14,023 nt of DNA from CAZLGO01 sp964559295 (GCA_964559295.1 CAZLGO010000047.1:1-14023); one strand, 5' to 3'; numbered from the stretch's first letter, positions 1 through 8,116 are shown. The notes: generated by a model from the sequence alone, not told the origin. Program-made: numbers and translations.

Positions 1-497
1 GCCTTTATTTCAAAATTTATAAAGGATGAGATATCTATCAATCGTTTTAAAGTCTTAGAGGTTGGAAATCCATTGGTAGCTACACCAACTTCCATCTCTG
101 GAGCCATATCTTTTATTTTAGCTACAACTTCCTCTATGTATGGTGTATGTATTGAAGGTTCTCCTCCTGTAAAGCTAAGCCTGTATGCACCAATATTTTT
201 AGCAAAGGACGTATTCAAAGCCATAAAGGCTTCTTTAGCTATATCTTCTGGTTTTTCGTATCCTCTGTATATCCATCCTGCATCTGGATACTGTGAAATA
301 CGATATGCATTACAATACATACATCTAAAAGAGCATCCAAGCAAGGTCACAGAATAACTCTTCAGGATATAGGCGAGGCTTGTGTATGCTATTTCAGGAA
401 TTCCAACACGGCACACTCCTTTTTCCCCATTAAGCCTATTTATTTTGCAATTCCATTCGCACAACTTGCATTTTTTAAGTTCTTTTAGATATTTCGT
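1..497 (-). CDS. Radical SAM protein, pyruvate formate-lyase activating enzyme-like (partial, 5' end)
   Basis: Reading the minus strand gives about 165 residues running off the left edge. An N-terminal cysteine cluster (C10, C13, C17, C29, in KCKLCEWNC and GEKGVC) precedes the radical SAM Cx3Cx2C signature GCSFRCMYC (C55, C59, C62), which should hold the 4Fe-4S cluster that cleaves S-adenosylmethionine. FTGGEPS (GGE at 111-113) is the usual SAM-binding motif. The arrangement matches PflX/PflA-related archaeal proteins; the substrate cannot be told. The start is a problem: the frame is closed by TAA at 513-515 and has no ATG, GTG or TTG before the cysteine cluster. A GGAGAG (504-509) lies 6 nt before an ACG (495-497), which I take as the likely start; ATT at 510-512 or an upstream frameshift are alternatives. 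The family is well supported, the start is not. Confidence 0.8.
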
Positions 498-608
498 ATA
501 TATCTCTCCAATTTAACCTATCAAAAACCGTTGGCGTAAATCAACTTTTAATGATGATCAAAAGATTAAAGCAAATCGTTTGTTTTCTATTGAAGATTGG
601 AAAATTCT

Positions 609-624
609 AAAAAAATAAAAAAAA
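609..624 (-). terminator. Poly-T terminator after the CWB2 surface protein
   Basis: On the minus strand the TGA stop of the surface-protein gene runs straight into an almost pure T tract interrupted by one A. Archaeal transcription commonly ends at such oligo-T runs without needing a hairpin. It would insulate the gene from the radical SAM gene downstream on the same strand. Confidence 0.55.
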
Positions 625-2361
625 TCAGCCCAGAATCTGTCCAATTTCTGCTTCCACCTGGCTTGAAACCGCTGGTTCTCCTCCAAGTATCCATACATCT
701 GTGAAGGCTCCCTCTCTTGCTGCAAGGTAGTTTCTAACGCTCTGTGGAACCTGATCTTTCCTAACAAGAAGTATAATTGCATCTTGCTTGATTGCAAATG
801 CTCCACCTGCTAAGGCATCTGGGAAGTTCTCTCCTGTTGCGATGATGAGTTTGCTTGAGGTCATCTTCTCTGCTATCTTAACAGCAGTTTCGTATCTATC
901 TGAGCCTGCAATTCTTGAAACTGAAAGTCCCATAGCTTTAAGCTGATCTTCAACGTTTTGAGATACAGCTGCGGTGCTACCGAGTATTGTAACGTCTTTT
1001 GCTCCAAGGAAGATTATGGCGTCCCTTGTTGAGGCTGGCAGATTGTTTGGATCTGTAAGAAGGATTGCTGCGTTTTGTTTTGCTGCATAAGGAGCTGCAG
1101 CCAGTGCATCTGGGAAGTTTTTACCTGTTGCGATTAAGACCTTGTTAACGCCTTTTTCCTTTAGTTTCTCTGCGATTTCTGCAGATGTTTCGTATCTATC
1201 AGAACCTGCGATTCTTTCAACTTCAAATCCTTGTTGTTTTAGCTTATCTTCAACAGCCTGTGATACAGCGGAAGTTCCTCCAAGGATTGTTATCTTTTTG
1301 GTTTGAAGATTCTGGAGTGTTTGAAGTGTGCTTTCTGTTATCTGGTTTGTTGACGTGAGGAGTATTGGTGAATGGAATTCTGAGAGTGGTCCACCTGATA
1401 AGGCATCAGGGAAAAGATCGGATCTTGTGAGTATTGCACTGTTAGAGGAACTCCAACCTGCCTTAGCAATTTTGTTTGCTGTTTCTATTCTGTCTACTCC
1501 GGCGATTCTGTTTATTGCAATTAAAACATTGCTATATCTTAAAAATGCTTCAATTTGATCATAAGAATCCTCCACACTCCCGGATCTTACCTTACCTTGG
1601 GGTGATAAAACCTCACAAGTCACAGCTGGAATTCCGGCTAGATTGCACGCTACTCTTAATTTCCCTGGATTATCAGATACCACATCATAAAATGCTAAAG
1701 AGGAACCTGTGAGTCTTTCTATATATTTCGCTATTTCAAAACTTGTATACGGAGTCTTTGAACAAAGCACACTTTTAGGATCTCCACCTGCTGTTGCGTG
1801 AAAATCGCCAAGATAAGTGACATTTTTTTGTTTTACAACGCCAAATATTACGTTTGTCGGAGTTCCTGGGACGTTTGTCATCCTGTTTGGATCATTGCCA
1901 TTGTAATCTCGACTGTTTTTTTCGGTGGAATAGGGTATGGCAAAAGGAATTACATAGAGGGTTCCTCTTATTTTTTTACCTTGTAAGTTATTTATAAGCA
2001 TCATGACTGCTATCTGGGTTGGTAATTCATCGCCATGGATACCTGACACTACCATAACCCTTGGATAGCTTCCATTTCCAAAAGTGATCATTGGAGTTCC
2101 ATTTTTAGCGGCAGTGATTATCTGTTGAGTTAGCTGTGTTTTGGGAAGATATCCCATAATTATGGAGTTTTTAGTGATGCTTCCACCTGTTTTATTATTT
2201 ATAATATCTAAGTTCAACGTGTTTTCTTTCCAACCTGTTTCCGAAATAGTCGAAATACCCAAATTATCCAAATTTGATACTGTCTGTGTTGCTGCAGCTG
2301 CTCCACAAGCCACCAGTCCGAAAATAAATGTGAATATTAACAAACTATCTTGCTTTTTCAT
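625..2361 (-). CDS. Cell-surface lipoprotein-like protein: M14/desuccinylase-like zinc domain plus three CWB2 repeats
   Basis: 578 residues from the ATG at 2361, chosen over an upstream in-frame ATG at 2412 because it is preceded by GGGGG and begins a signal sequence (MKKQ, hydrophobic stretch, then LVAC). LVAC with C19 resembles a lipobox, so the mature protein may be lipid-anchored. Residues about 65-275 look like the succinylglutamate desuccinylase/aspartoacylase branch of the zinc carboxypeptidases: H109 and E112 in SGIHGDE, H188 in GDFHATAGG as third ligand, and E250 in TCEVLSP as candidate catalytic glutamate. Residues about 283-578 hold three putative cell-wall-binding type 2 (CWB2) repeats, each starting with R-I-A-G-x-D-R-x-E-T (near 285, 383, 483) and carrying FPDAL (near 317, 416, 513). 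It probably acts outside the cell, held to the wall; whether it cleaves a peptide or an amide is not visible. A TTTATATT-like box lies around 2391-2399 on the minus strand, with a second (TTATATAA) near 2452. Confidence 0.85.
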   Translation of the reverse strand: MKKQDSLLIFTFIFGLVACGAAAATQTVSNLDNLGISTISETGWKENTLNLDIINNKTGGSITKNSIIMGYLPKTQLTQQIITAAKNGTPMITFGNGSYPRVMVVSGIHGDELPTQIAVMMLINNLQGKKIRGTLYVIPFAIPYSTEKNSRDYNGNDPNRMTNVPGTPTNVIFGVVKQKNVTYLGDFHATAGGDPKSVLCSKTPYTSFEIAKYIERLTGSSLAFYDVVSDNPGKLRVACNLAGIPAVTCEVLSPQGKVRSGSVEDSYDQIEAFLRYSNVLIAINRIAGVDRIETANKIAKAGWSSSNSAILTRSDLFPDALSGGPLSEFHSPILLTSTNQITESTLQTLQNLQTKKITILGGTSAVSQAVEDKLKQQGFEVERIAGSDRYETSAEIAEKLKEKGVNKVLIATGKNFPDALAAAPYAAKQNAAILLTDPNNLPASTRDAIIFLGAKDVTILGSTAAVSQNVEDQLKAMGLSVSRIAGSDRYETAVKIAEKMTSSKLIIATGENFPDALAGGAFAIKQDAIILLVRKDQVPQSVRNYLAAREGAFTDVWILGGEPAVSSQVEAEIGQILG

Positions 2362-2479
2362 GTTGAACCCCCACAGGATATTGACTAAAAAAATATAAAT
2401 GTCTTCTCTCATCTTATCAACTTACCCTTATTTACACAGATCAGAAAAGGTTATATAATCACTTTATGGGAATAAGGTT

Positions 2480-2625
2480 CTTTGCCATATGTCTGAAAAC
2501 TTTTAGGAAAGTTCACAAAACGTTTTGATCAAGCTTTTTCCGAAAGATAGGCGTATAAATACCTGATTGAACTTCTTTAAAAAAATAAATAAAAAAATAA
2601 ATAATTTTAGAGGTTCTTGGCAAAA
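2480..2625 (+). repeat. MITE-like repeat element, copy 1
   Basis: About 146 bp running from CTTTGCCAT to CTTGGCAAAA, so the ends form a 7-bp terminal inverted repeat (TTTGCCA/TGGCAAA). It matches 9105-9249 in reverse complement: 65 bp from GTTCACAAAA (2511) to GAACTTC (2575) are identical, followed after one mismatch by a 20-bp identical A/T tract, with more diverged flanks. Inside, GAAAGTTCA and TGAACTTC form an inner inverted repeat, CAAAACGTTTTG is a palindrome, and CGTATAAATACC could act as a TATA box. It encodes no protein. No target-site duplication is obvious. Confidence 0.8.
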
Positions 2626-3019
2626 ATCCGAAATTCTAATAACCGCCGATTTGGTTAAATAAAAAAGGATTTCAAGAAGTTTTTAGCTTAAGTAGCATCT
2701 ATAAAGTATTTTTAATGGAATTTAATGCCTTAAAAACTAATTTAAGACTGAATCCATCGTTTCCCAATTTTCAAAATCAAGTCGCTTCTATTATCTTTTC
2801 GCTCATAGAAATTTATAACACTAAATCTCGAAGACTTTGTGTAGTGACAGCACATTTATTTATATTTTTCCTTTTAAAGCAAGGGAAAACCTTTATATAC
2901 AAGGTGATCATGGATATTGGATAAGTGTCCAAAATGCCTATTTCGGCATTTTAGACTCTATATGAAACCAATTTAAAAAAAATGCGACGATATAAAATGC
3001 GACGATCAAGTTAGGGGGA
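2626..3019 (+). promoter_or_regulatory. Upstream region and leader of the wall-binding protein gene: TATA box, hairpin, 13-bp direct repeat
   Basis: No convincing gene lies here. TTTATATA (2892-2899) is a good archaeal TATA box, putting transcription start near 2924. The leader would then open with a perfect 8-bp hairpin, AAAATGCC (2931-2938) and GGCATTTT (2945-2952) with a 6-nt loop. AAAATGCGACGAT is then repeated exactly at 2979-2991 and 2994-3006, just before the ribosome-binding G-run (3014-3018). The stretch 2626-2890 is AT-rich and holds only a weak 69-codon reading frame that I did not accept. Confidence 0.5.
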
Positions 3020-3988
3020 ATGTACATTAAGCGAAAATTACCTATTAGCATGCTATTTGTCTTTGTATTAGCATTGCTATGTGCAAATAGTGTCTATGCA
3101 GTAGAAAATGTGAATACGCCTTTAGAGAATAAAACGCCAGAAGAAGTAAAAAATCTGATTTTAAATGATACCAATTCCATACCAAACTGCGTGTTAAATT
3201 GTGCAAACAACACTTCTGTTTATATAAAAGAAAAAAATGAGGTTCCAAGCAATGTCAGGCTTTCTAAGGAAGTTACAGTTACAACTCCCCAATTTTTACA
3301 GCTTATGAGCTGTACTATACAATATTTAGACGAACTTACAAGTTCTGATGCAAGTAAAGCTAACGACGCAGCAGCCAATTACGACAAGTTCATTGAAGAG
3401 CTGATGGGCATAATCAAAACAGACATAAAACCTGCCCCAGATCCTCTCGATGGTATTGCTACCGGTGAAATAAAAAAAGCCGATTATATCGACATGGCAA
3501 AAAGACTGAGCAACTTCATCAAAACTAATGGAAGACTTCCAAATTATGTTAACACTCCTTTAGGAAAATTAGGATGTGATGTCTTAGTCCGCGAATTCTC
3601 AAATATACTAAACTCGTACAAAATAGATGGGAAGTTGCCGGACAAGATTACATTGAAAATACAAGGATCTTCTTTAACTCTTGACCAGATAATGAAGAAC
3701 GCTGCAAGATTCAGTTATATAAGCGGTTCAAGTACACTTGAAAGCTTTTTAAGGCTTGGTGGTGGAGACTGCTGGGCTATGAGTGAATACTTGTACAGTG
3801 AACTTACCAAAGCAGGTATAAGAGCAAGAATAATCCAGTATGCAACTGCATATGCATCAAACCATAGAAGCGTTCAATATTTCAAAAATGGAGCTTGGTT
3901 AGATCTCCCATACAGGGATTATCCCATCAACATGCTATTCAGAAACACATATAGTAAACCTGGCATGTTTGTAGTTAAGGGAGGATAA
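3020..3988 (+). CDS. Secreted pseudomurein-binding-repeat protein with C-terminal transglutaminase-like domain
   Basis: 322 residues. Residues 1-27 are a signal peptide (KRK, hydrophobic core, cleavage probably after VYA). Residues about 85-105 (TTPQFLQLM) and about 153-212 (YIDMAKRLSNFIKTNGRLPNYV, then REFSNILNSYKIDGKLP) resemble pseudomurein-binding repeats. Residues about 228-322 look like a cysteine-protease/transglutaminase fold with candidate triad C251 (GGGDCWAMSEYL), H282 (SNHRSVQY) and D295 (WLDLPYRD). Pseudomurein endoisopeptidases of methanogen viruses and archaeal autolysin-like proteins use this kind of triad, so cutting or remodelling the wall peptide outside the cell is a reasonable inference. 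Start choice: the ATG lies only one base after GGGGG, while the ATT at codon 3 sits at a normal 7-nt spacing, so the real initiation point is uncertain. A terminator follows the stop closely. Confidence 0.75.
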   Translation: MYIKRKLPISMLFVFVLALLCANSVYAVENVNTPLENKTPEEVKNLILNDTNSIPNCVLNCANNTSVYIKEKNEVPSNVRLSKEVTVTTPQFLQLMSCTIQYLDELTSSDASKANDAAANYDKFIEELMGIIKTDIKPAPDPLDGIATGEIKKADYIDMAKRLSNFIKTNGRLPNYVNTPLGKLGCDVLVREFSNILNSYKIDGKLPDKITLKIQGSSLTLDQIMKNAARFSYISGSSTLESFLRLGGGDCWAMSEYLYSELTKAGIRARIIQYATAYASNHRSVQYFKNGAWLDLPYRDYPINMLFRNTYSKPGMFVVKGG

Positions 3989-3995
3989 AACCATC

Positions 3996-4030
3996 GGGGT
4001 TAGAAACCCCACTTAATTTTTTCTTTTTTG
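3996..4030 (+). terminator. Hairpin plus T-run terminator
   Basis: GGGGTT (3996-4001) and AACCCC (4005-4010) form a perfect 6-bp stem with a 3-nt loop, followed by a T-rich tract at 4016-4029. It lies 7 nt after the stop of the wall-binding protein gene and separates it from lysA. Confidence 0.8.
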
Positions 4031-4386
4031 TTTTCTATGTGATAGAATACTATAGAGCATATTAGATTCTTTGCCAGAACTCTTTATAATCCTTTTTTTA
4101 TAATTAAGAGCCATTAAAGCTTTATAGCAAATAAAAAGACGTGTGCAGAAAGTTTTAATTGGTTTGTTAGCATCTTATTTCCATATTAAGCATCGCTTCG
4201 TGATTAACACTTCCCATGTTTTTAATTGGAATTTTAAAATTACTGGTCGGGTTTAGATCATCTTGGAAAAAATTTACATTTTTCAATGTAATATAAATTA
4301 AATTAGTTTATAAAATATCATGCGAAACCACGAGTATTAAAAAATAATAAAAAATATATTTAACATGTTTAAAACAGGTCGTTTTG
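4031..4386. other. AT-rich intergenic region with a solo repeat end
   Basis: No credible gene. CTTTGCCAGAACTCTTTATA (4069 onward) matches the end of the MITE-like element as seen at 9104 onward, allowing one missing base and one extra T, so it may be a remnant. TTACATT (4274-4280) and AATGTAA (4285-4291) form a perfect 7-bp hairpin with a 4-nt loop. The rest is unremarkable AT-rich sequence. Confidence 0.45.
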
Positions 4387-4414
4387 GCAAACGTTTGCAA
4401 ATTGCCTTTATATA
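4387..4414 (+). promoter_or_regulatory. lysA promoter: palindromic operator candidate plus TATA box
   Basis: TTTATATA at 4407-4414 lies about 50 bp before the lysA ATG and would set transcription start near 4438. Immediately upstream sits the perfect 12-bp palindrome GCAAACGTTTGC (4387-4398), next to the BRE position, where a bound dimeric regulator could block or help TFB/TBP. The palindrome and TATA box are seen; the regulatory role and any lysine response are inferred. Confidence 0.55.
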
Positions 4415-4464
4415 TGATAAAGTCAAAAGGTTTCTTATCTGCCTTTGTTTCTGGAGGACATTAG

Positions 4465-5751
4465 ATGAACCTTGATCTGGAGATAAATGAAAATGGAAAT
4501 TTAAGTATTGGCGGTGCAGATGCAATAGAACTTGCCAAGAAGTATAAAACTCCGCTTTATGTTGTAGATGAGACAAAAATAAGAAAAAATTACAGAAGAC
4601 TTTATGATGCCTTTTCTACAAAATATAAGGATTTTAAGATTTTTTACGCATGTAAAGCAAACTCGAATCTTGCTGTGATGCGGATATTGGAGCAAGAGGG
4701 GAGCTGCATTGACGCGGTGTCTACAGGTGAAATATATACAGCTCTTCTTGCTGGATTCGAACCATCAAGGATTTTATACACCGGAAACAATGTAAACGAT
4801 GATGAACTCAAATTTGCGGTATCTTCTGGAATTACAATAAATATCGACTCGGTCTCACAACTTAAGAGGCTTTCTAAAATCACAGATCCATCTAAACATA
4901 AAATATCATTTAGGATAAATCCAAAAATAGGAGCAGGTCATCATGAACATTGTATAACTGGTGGGGAGCTAAGTAAATTTGGTGTAATGGAAGAAAAAGC
5001 TGTTTCTATCTACAAAATGGCGCAAAATCTTGGATTTAAGCTTGCTGGGATCCATGCCCATATAGGCTCTGGCATTCTGGATCCTGAACCTTTCATGCTC
5101 GCTGTTGAGAAACTCATGGAGGTTGCAGGAAGAGTGCATGCTGATTTGGGAGTTGAATTTGAATTTATAGACTTTGGTGGAGGTTTGGGAATACCCTATC
5201 ATCCAGATGAGTCAAAACTGGATATTGAGGTTTTCTCAAAGGAAATTACAGATCTTTTCAAGGAAAAGCTCGAACAATATGATCTTGGAAAGCCTGAGAT
5301 GTACCTTGAGCCTGGAAGATACATAGTTGGAGACGCCTCTGTAATTCTCACTAAGGTAAACACCATAAAACAAAGTTACAGGAAATTTGCAGGTGTTGAC
5401 GCAGGATTTAACACACTTATAAGACCTGCGATGTATGGTTCATACCATCATATTGTAATTGCAAACAGACCAGATGAAAAACCAGTGCAAAAAATAGATG
5501 TTGCAGGAAATTTGTGTGAATCTGGTGATCTATTTGCAAGAGACAGGCCAATGCCTGAAATTAAAGAAGGAGACATTCTTGCAATTTTAAATGCTGGTGC
5601 ATATTCGTTTTCAATGTCATCCCAGTACAACTCACGCCCCAGACCAGCAGAAGTCCTTGTATGCGATGGCAGAGATGAGATCATAAGGGAGCGAGAAACC
5701 TTTGCTGATCTTTTATCAAAACAAAACATTCCAGCGAGGCTTCTAAAATGA
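4465..5751 (+). CDS. lysA: Diaminopimelate decarboxylase
   Basis: Decarboxylates meso-diaminopimelate to L-lysine in the cytoplasm, the last step of the DAP pathway. The 428 residues show the full fold-type III PLP decarboxylase pattern: K64 in FYACKANSN (Schiff-base lysine), H199 in HAHIGSG, the phosphate-binding GGGLG near 238-242, EPGR at 282-285, the CESGD loop at 351-355 (C351 completes the active site across the dimer) and Y380 in NAGAY. Length is typical. The ATG is preceded by GGAGG with 7-nt spacing. It overlaps dapF by 4 bp (ATGA), indicating translational coupling in one operon. Confidence 0.97.
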   Translation: MNLDLEINENGNLSIGGADAIELAKKYKTPLYVVDETKIRKNYRRLYDAFSTKYKDFKIFYACKANSNLAVMRILEQEGSCIDAVSTGEIYTALLAGFEPSRILYTGNNVNDDELKFAVSSGITINIDSVSQLKRLSKITDPSKHKISFRINPKIGAGHHEHCITGGELSKFGVMEEKAVSIYKMAQNLGFKLAGIHAHIGSGILDPEPFMLAVEKLMEVAGRVHADLGVEFEFIDFGGGLGIPYHPDESKLDIEVFSKEITDLFKEKLEQYDLGKPEMYLEPGRYIVGDASVILTKVNTIKQSYRKFAGVDAGFNTLIRPAMYGSYHHIVIANRPDEKPVQKIDVAGNLCESGDLFARDRPMPEIKEGDILAILNAGAYSFSMSSQYNSRPRPAEVLVCDGRDEIIRERETFADLLSKQNIPARLLK

Positions 5752-6632
5752 AAAATTCCGGAAAAACAAAATCTCTCATACTATTTTCAAAGATGCATGG
5801 ACTTGGAAACGATTATATAGTAGTTGACGAGACTTCTGAAGTGATCATTCCTGAAGATAAAAAGCCAGAGGTTACAGAAGAACTCTGCAGACGCAGATTT
5901 TCTGTTGGTGCAGATGGTGTGATATTCGTGTCAACTTCTTCTATCCCTGAGGCAGACATAAAATTCAGGATTTTCAATTCAGATGGAAGCGAAGCTGAGA
6001 TGTGTGGAAACGGGATAAGATGCTTTTCTAAGTTTATATATGAGAACGGAATCGTCTCAAAAAAAAGTATGAATGTTGAAACCCTCGCTGGTGTTAAAGA
6101 GCTTGATCTTGCGATTGAAGATGGTAAAGTAAAATCTACAAAAGTTGATATGGGCACTTCAACCTTTAAAACCAGTGAAATTCCAATGATAAGTGATAGA
6201 GATGAATTTTTAGATGATGAACTTCTCGTTGATGATTTAACGATTAAAATGAGTGTTGTAAATGTTGGAAATCCGCATGCAGTAATTTTTACTGATGATC
6301 TGGATAGAGTACCTTTAGAAAAGCTGGGACCCATGATCGAAGAGCATGAAGCATTTCCACAGAAAATAAACGTTCATTTTGTCAAGATCTTGAACAAAAA
6401 TGAAATAGAGATGATTACATGGGAAAGGGGTGCTGGAGCGACCCTTGCATGTGGTACAGGAGCTACTGCCTGCGCCATAGTAGGAGTTAAACTTGGAAAG
6501 CTTGATAGGGATGTTCTGGTGCATCTTCCAGGAGGAGATTTGAGAATAGATGTTTATGAGGAAAATGGGATTTTAGGGGCTTTTATGGAGGGTGATGCGG
6601 TTTTGGTTTATGACGGGATTATGGAAATTTGA
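5748..6632 (+). CDS. dapF: Diaminopimelate epimerase
   Basis: Converts LL-diaminopimelate to the meso form, the substrate of the LysA enzyme encoded just upstream. In 294 residues the two-base cysteine mechanism is visible: C86 in EMCGNGIRC and C235 in LACGTGA. Substrate-binding positions N21 (GLGNDY), N175 (VGNPHAV), N208 (INVHF) and E226-R227 (WERGAG) are present. Its start codon lies inside the end of lysA, so it has no leader of its own and relies on coupled translation. The first ten residues are an extension before the usual FSKMHGLGNDY start, so true initiation could be slightly later. Confidence 0.97.
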   Translation: MKNSGKTKSLILFSKMHGLGNDYIVVDETSEVIIPEDKKPEVTEELCRRRFSVGADGVIFVSTSSIPEADIKFRIFNSDGSEAEMCGNGIRCFSKFIYENGIVSKKSMNVETLAGVKELDLAIEDGKVKSTKVDMGTSTFKTSEIPMISDRDEFLDDELLVDDLTIKMSVVNVGNPHAVIFTDDLDRVPLEKLGPMIEEHEAFPQKINVHFVKILNKNEIEMITWERGAGATLACGTGATACAIVGVKLGKLDRDVLVHLPGGDLRIDVYEENGILGAFMEGDAVLVYDGIMEI

Positions 6633-6712
6633 ACTTAGAAGTTAGATCAAAAATCATATTTAGTTAAGGTTAGAATGAAAAAATTGTTTGATTTTTAAGA
6701 GGAGGATAAAAA

Positions 6713-8116
6713 ATGGAAATAAAAGACTGGTCAGAAAACTTGGCGAAAAATGGTGTGCCTTACATAAAAAAAACACCCCCAGGTCCTGTTTCATTGAAAT
6801 TGATTGGAGAAGCCAAAAAATACGTAACATCCTGCTGGGCAGGGAAAAAATGTGAGGTAGGAGATGGTTGGGATCTTCCCATCACTGTAAAAAAAGTTGC
6901 AAATTCCCTTATACAGGATGTGGATGATAATGTTTACATAGATCTGAATGCTGGAATCTCAACACAGAATTTTGGTTATAAAAACCCTGAGATCTTAAAA
7001 AGAGCCCTTCAGATAATTGAAGAATATGGAATGGGAGGAATATTTCCTTCAAACGATTATAACATGCCTCTGATGATCGATGCAAGCAAAAACCTGCTTG
7101 ATACCGTTCCTCATGGAAGTGATTATCGAATACATTATGCTTGTGATGGGACAGAGGCAAATGAAGCTGCTTTGAAATTTGCTGTAAGTTACACCAAAAG
7201 GACATGCGTTGTAGCGTTCATGGGTGGTTTCTATGGGAGAACTATGGGATCTCTTTCATGCATGGCACAAAAAGCAAGAGATGCTGAAACATTCCGGCCA
7301 TTGAGATCTGCTAATATCTACTTTGCAGAGGGTCCAAACTGTCCAAACTGTATGTTCTGCGATGATCCTGAAGACTGCGCTGGACACTGCATAGAATATT
7401 TCCTCAAAGATCGGGTGCTATCCTATCAGGTTTATCCGTATGAAGTTGCTGCCTTCATATTGGAGCCATACACTACAGGAGGACTTATGCATCCTGCCCA
7501 ACCGGAATTCATAAAAGCCGTAAGAGAGATAACAGAAGAAAATGGAATTGTATTGATATTCGATGAAGTGCAGTCTGGTATGGGAAGAAGCGGAAAGATG
7601 TGGGTGCATGAACACTATGGTGTGGAACCTGATATATTCACAACTGCAAAATCCTTTGGAGGAGGGGTGGCACCTTTGAGCGCAGCTATCGTGAAAGACG
7701 AGATCATGGAAAACCTTCCTGCATATCATGGTTCAACTTATGGAGGAGCACCAATATCTCTTGCTGGCAACATGGCTTCCATTGAATATTTGAATAGATA
7801 CAATCTCTTAGATAGAGTAAACTATCTTTCAGATAAAGTGGAGAAGAGATTTGAGGAATGGAGAGATTACGATAAGGTTTATCAGGCGCGAGGTTGGGGG
7901 CTTTTGAAGGCTGTTGACTTTAGGGAAGAAAAAGATAAGCCTCTTGTTGATTATAAAGCGAAAGTACAGAATAAATTGTTTAAAAATGGTATTGTGACGA
8001 TGGCTGGAGGACAGGGAAGATATCTTTCGCTTCTTAGGATCATTCCTCCATTTACAATACCAGAAGAGCAGCTTGAGACTGCTTTGGATATTTTTGAAGA
8101 GGTCATTGGACGATGA
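6713..8116 (+). CDS. Class III aminotransferase with a cysteine-rich insert
   Basis: A PLP-dependent fold-type I, class III aminotransferase of 467 residues, in the family of ornithine, acetylornithine and 4-aminobutyrate aminotransferases. K313 in FTTAKSFGGG is the Schiff-base lysine, D284 in LIFDEVQSG contacts the pyridine nitrogen, and CDGTEANEAA (144-153) binds the phosphate. Between the small strands near 206 and 230 sits a cluster C210, C213, C216, C222, C226, not part of the standard fold; with C41 and C47 it could bind zinc or an iron-sulfur cluster. GGAGG precedes the ATG at 7-nt spacing. It follows dapF by 80 bp on the same strand, so a role in lysine, arginine or another amino-acid route is plausible, but the substrate cannot be read from sequence. 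Confidence 0.88.
   Translation: MEIKDWSENLAKNGVPYIKKTPPGPVSLKLIGEAKKYVTSCWAGKKCEVGDGWDLPITVKKVANSLIQDVDDNVYIDLNAGISTQNFGYKNPEILKRALQIIEEYGMGGIFPSNDYNMPLMIDASKNLLDTVPHGSDYRIHYACDGTEANEAALKFAVSYTKRTCVVAFMGGFYGRTMGSLSCMAQKARDAETFRPLRSANIYFAEGPNCPNCMFCDDPEDCAGHCIEYFLKDRVLSYQVYPYEVAAFILEPYTTGGLMHPAQPEFIKAVREITEENGIVLIFDEVQSGMGRSGKMWVHEHYGVEPDIFTTAKSFGGGVAPLSAAIVKDEIMENLPAYHGSTYGGAPISLAGNMASIEYLNRYNLLDRVNYLSDKVEKRFEEWRDYDKVYQARGWGLLKAVDFREEKDKPLVDYKAKVQNKLFKNGIVTMAGGQGRYLSLLRIIPPFTIPEEQLETALDIFEEVIGR

Noticed and set aside
541..563. Minus-strand CTTTTGATCATCATTAAAAG, similar to the TTTTGATCAA repeat core
   Set aside because: Too short and diverged to call a copy, though it too lies upstream of a gene with an atypical start.
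2715..2924. 69-codon plus-strand frame between the repeat element and the wall-binding gene
   Set aside because: No ribosome-binding site, AT-rich composition, no recognisable domain, and the promoter of the next gene lies inside it. A decayed transposase fragment cannot be excluded but nothing supports it.
5813..6334. 173-codon minus-strand frame opposite dapF
   Set aside because: Serine/threonine-rich shadow of a clearly coding gene, with no start signals.
6675..6698. Seven-codon ORF (MKKLFDF) just before the aminotransferase SD, a possible leader peptide
   Set aside because: Such tiny frames are common in AT-rich spacers and no attenuator-like pair of stems was seen. Only a loose 8-bp AAAAATCA/TGATTTTT inverted repeat spans it.
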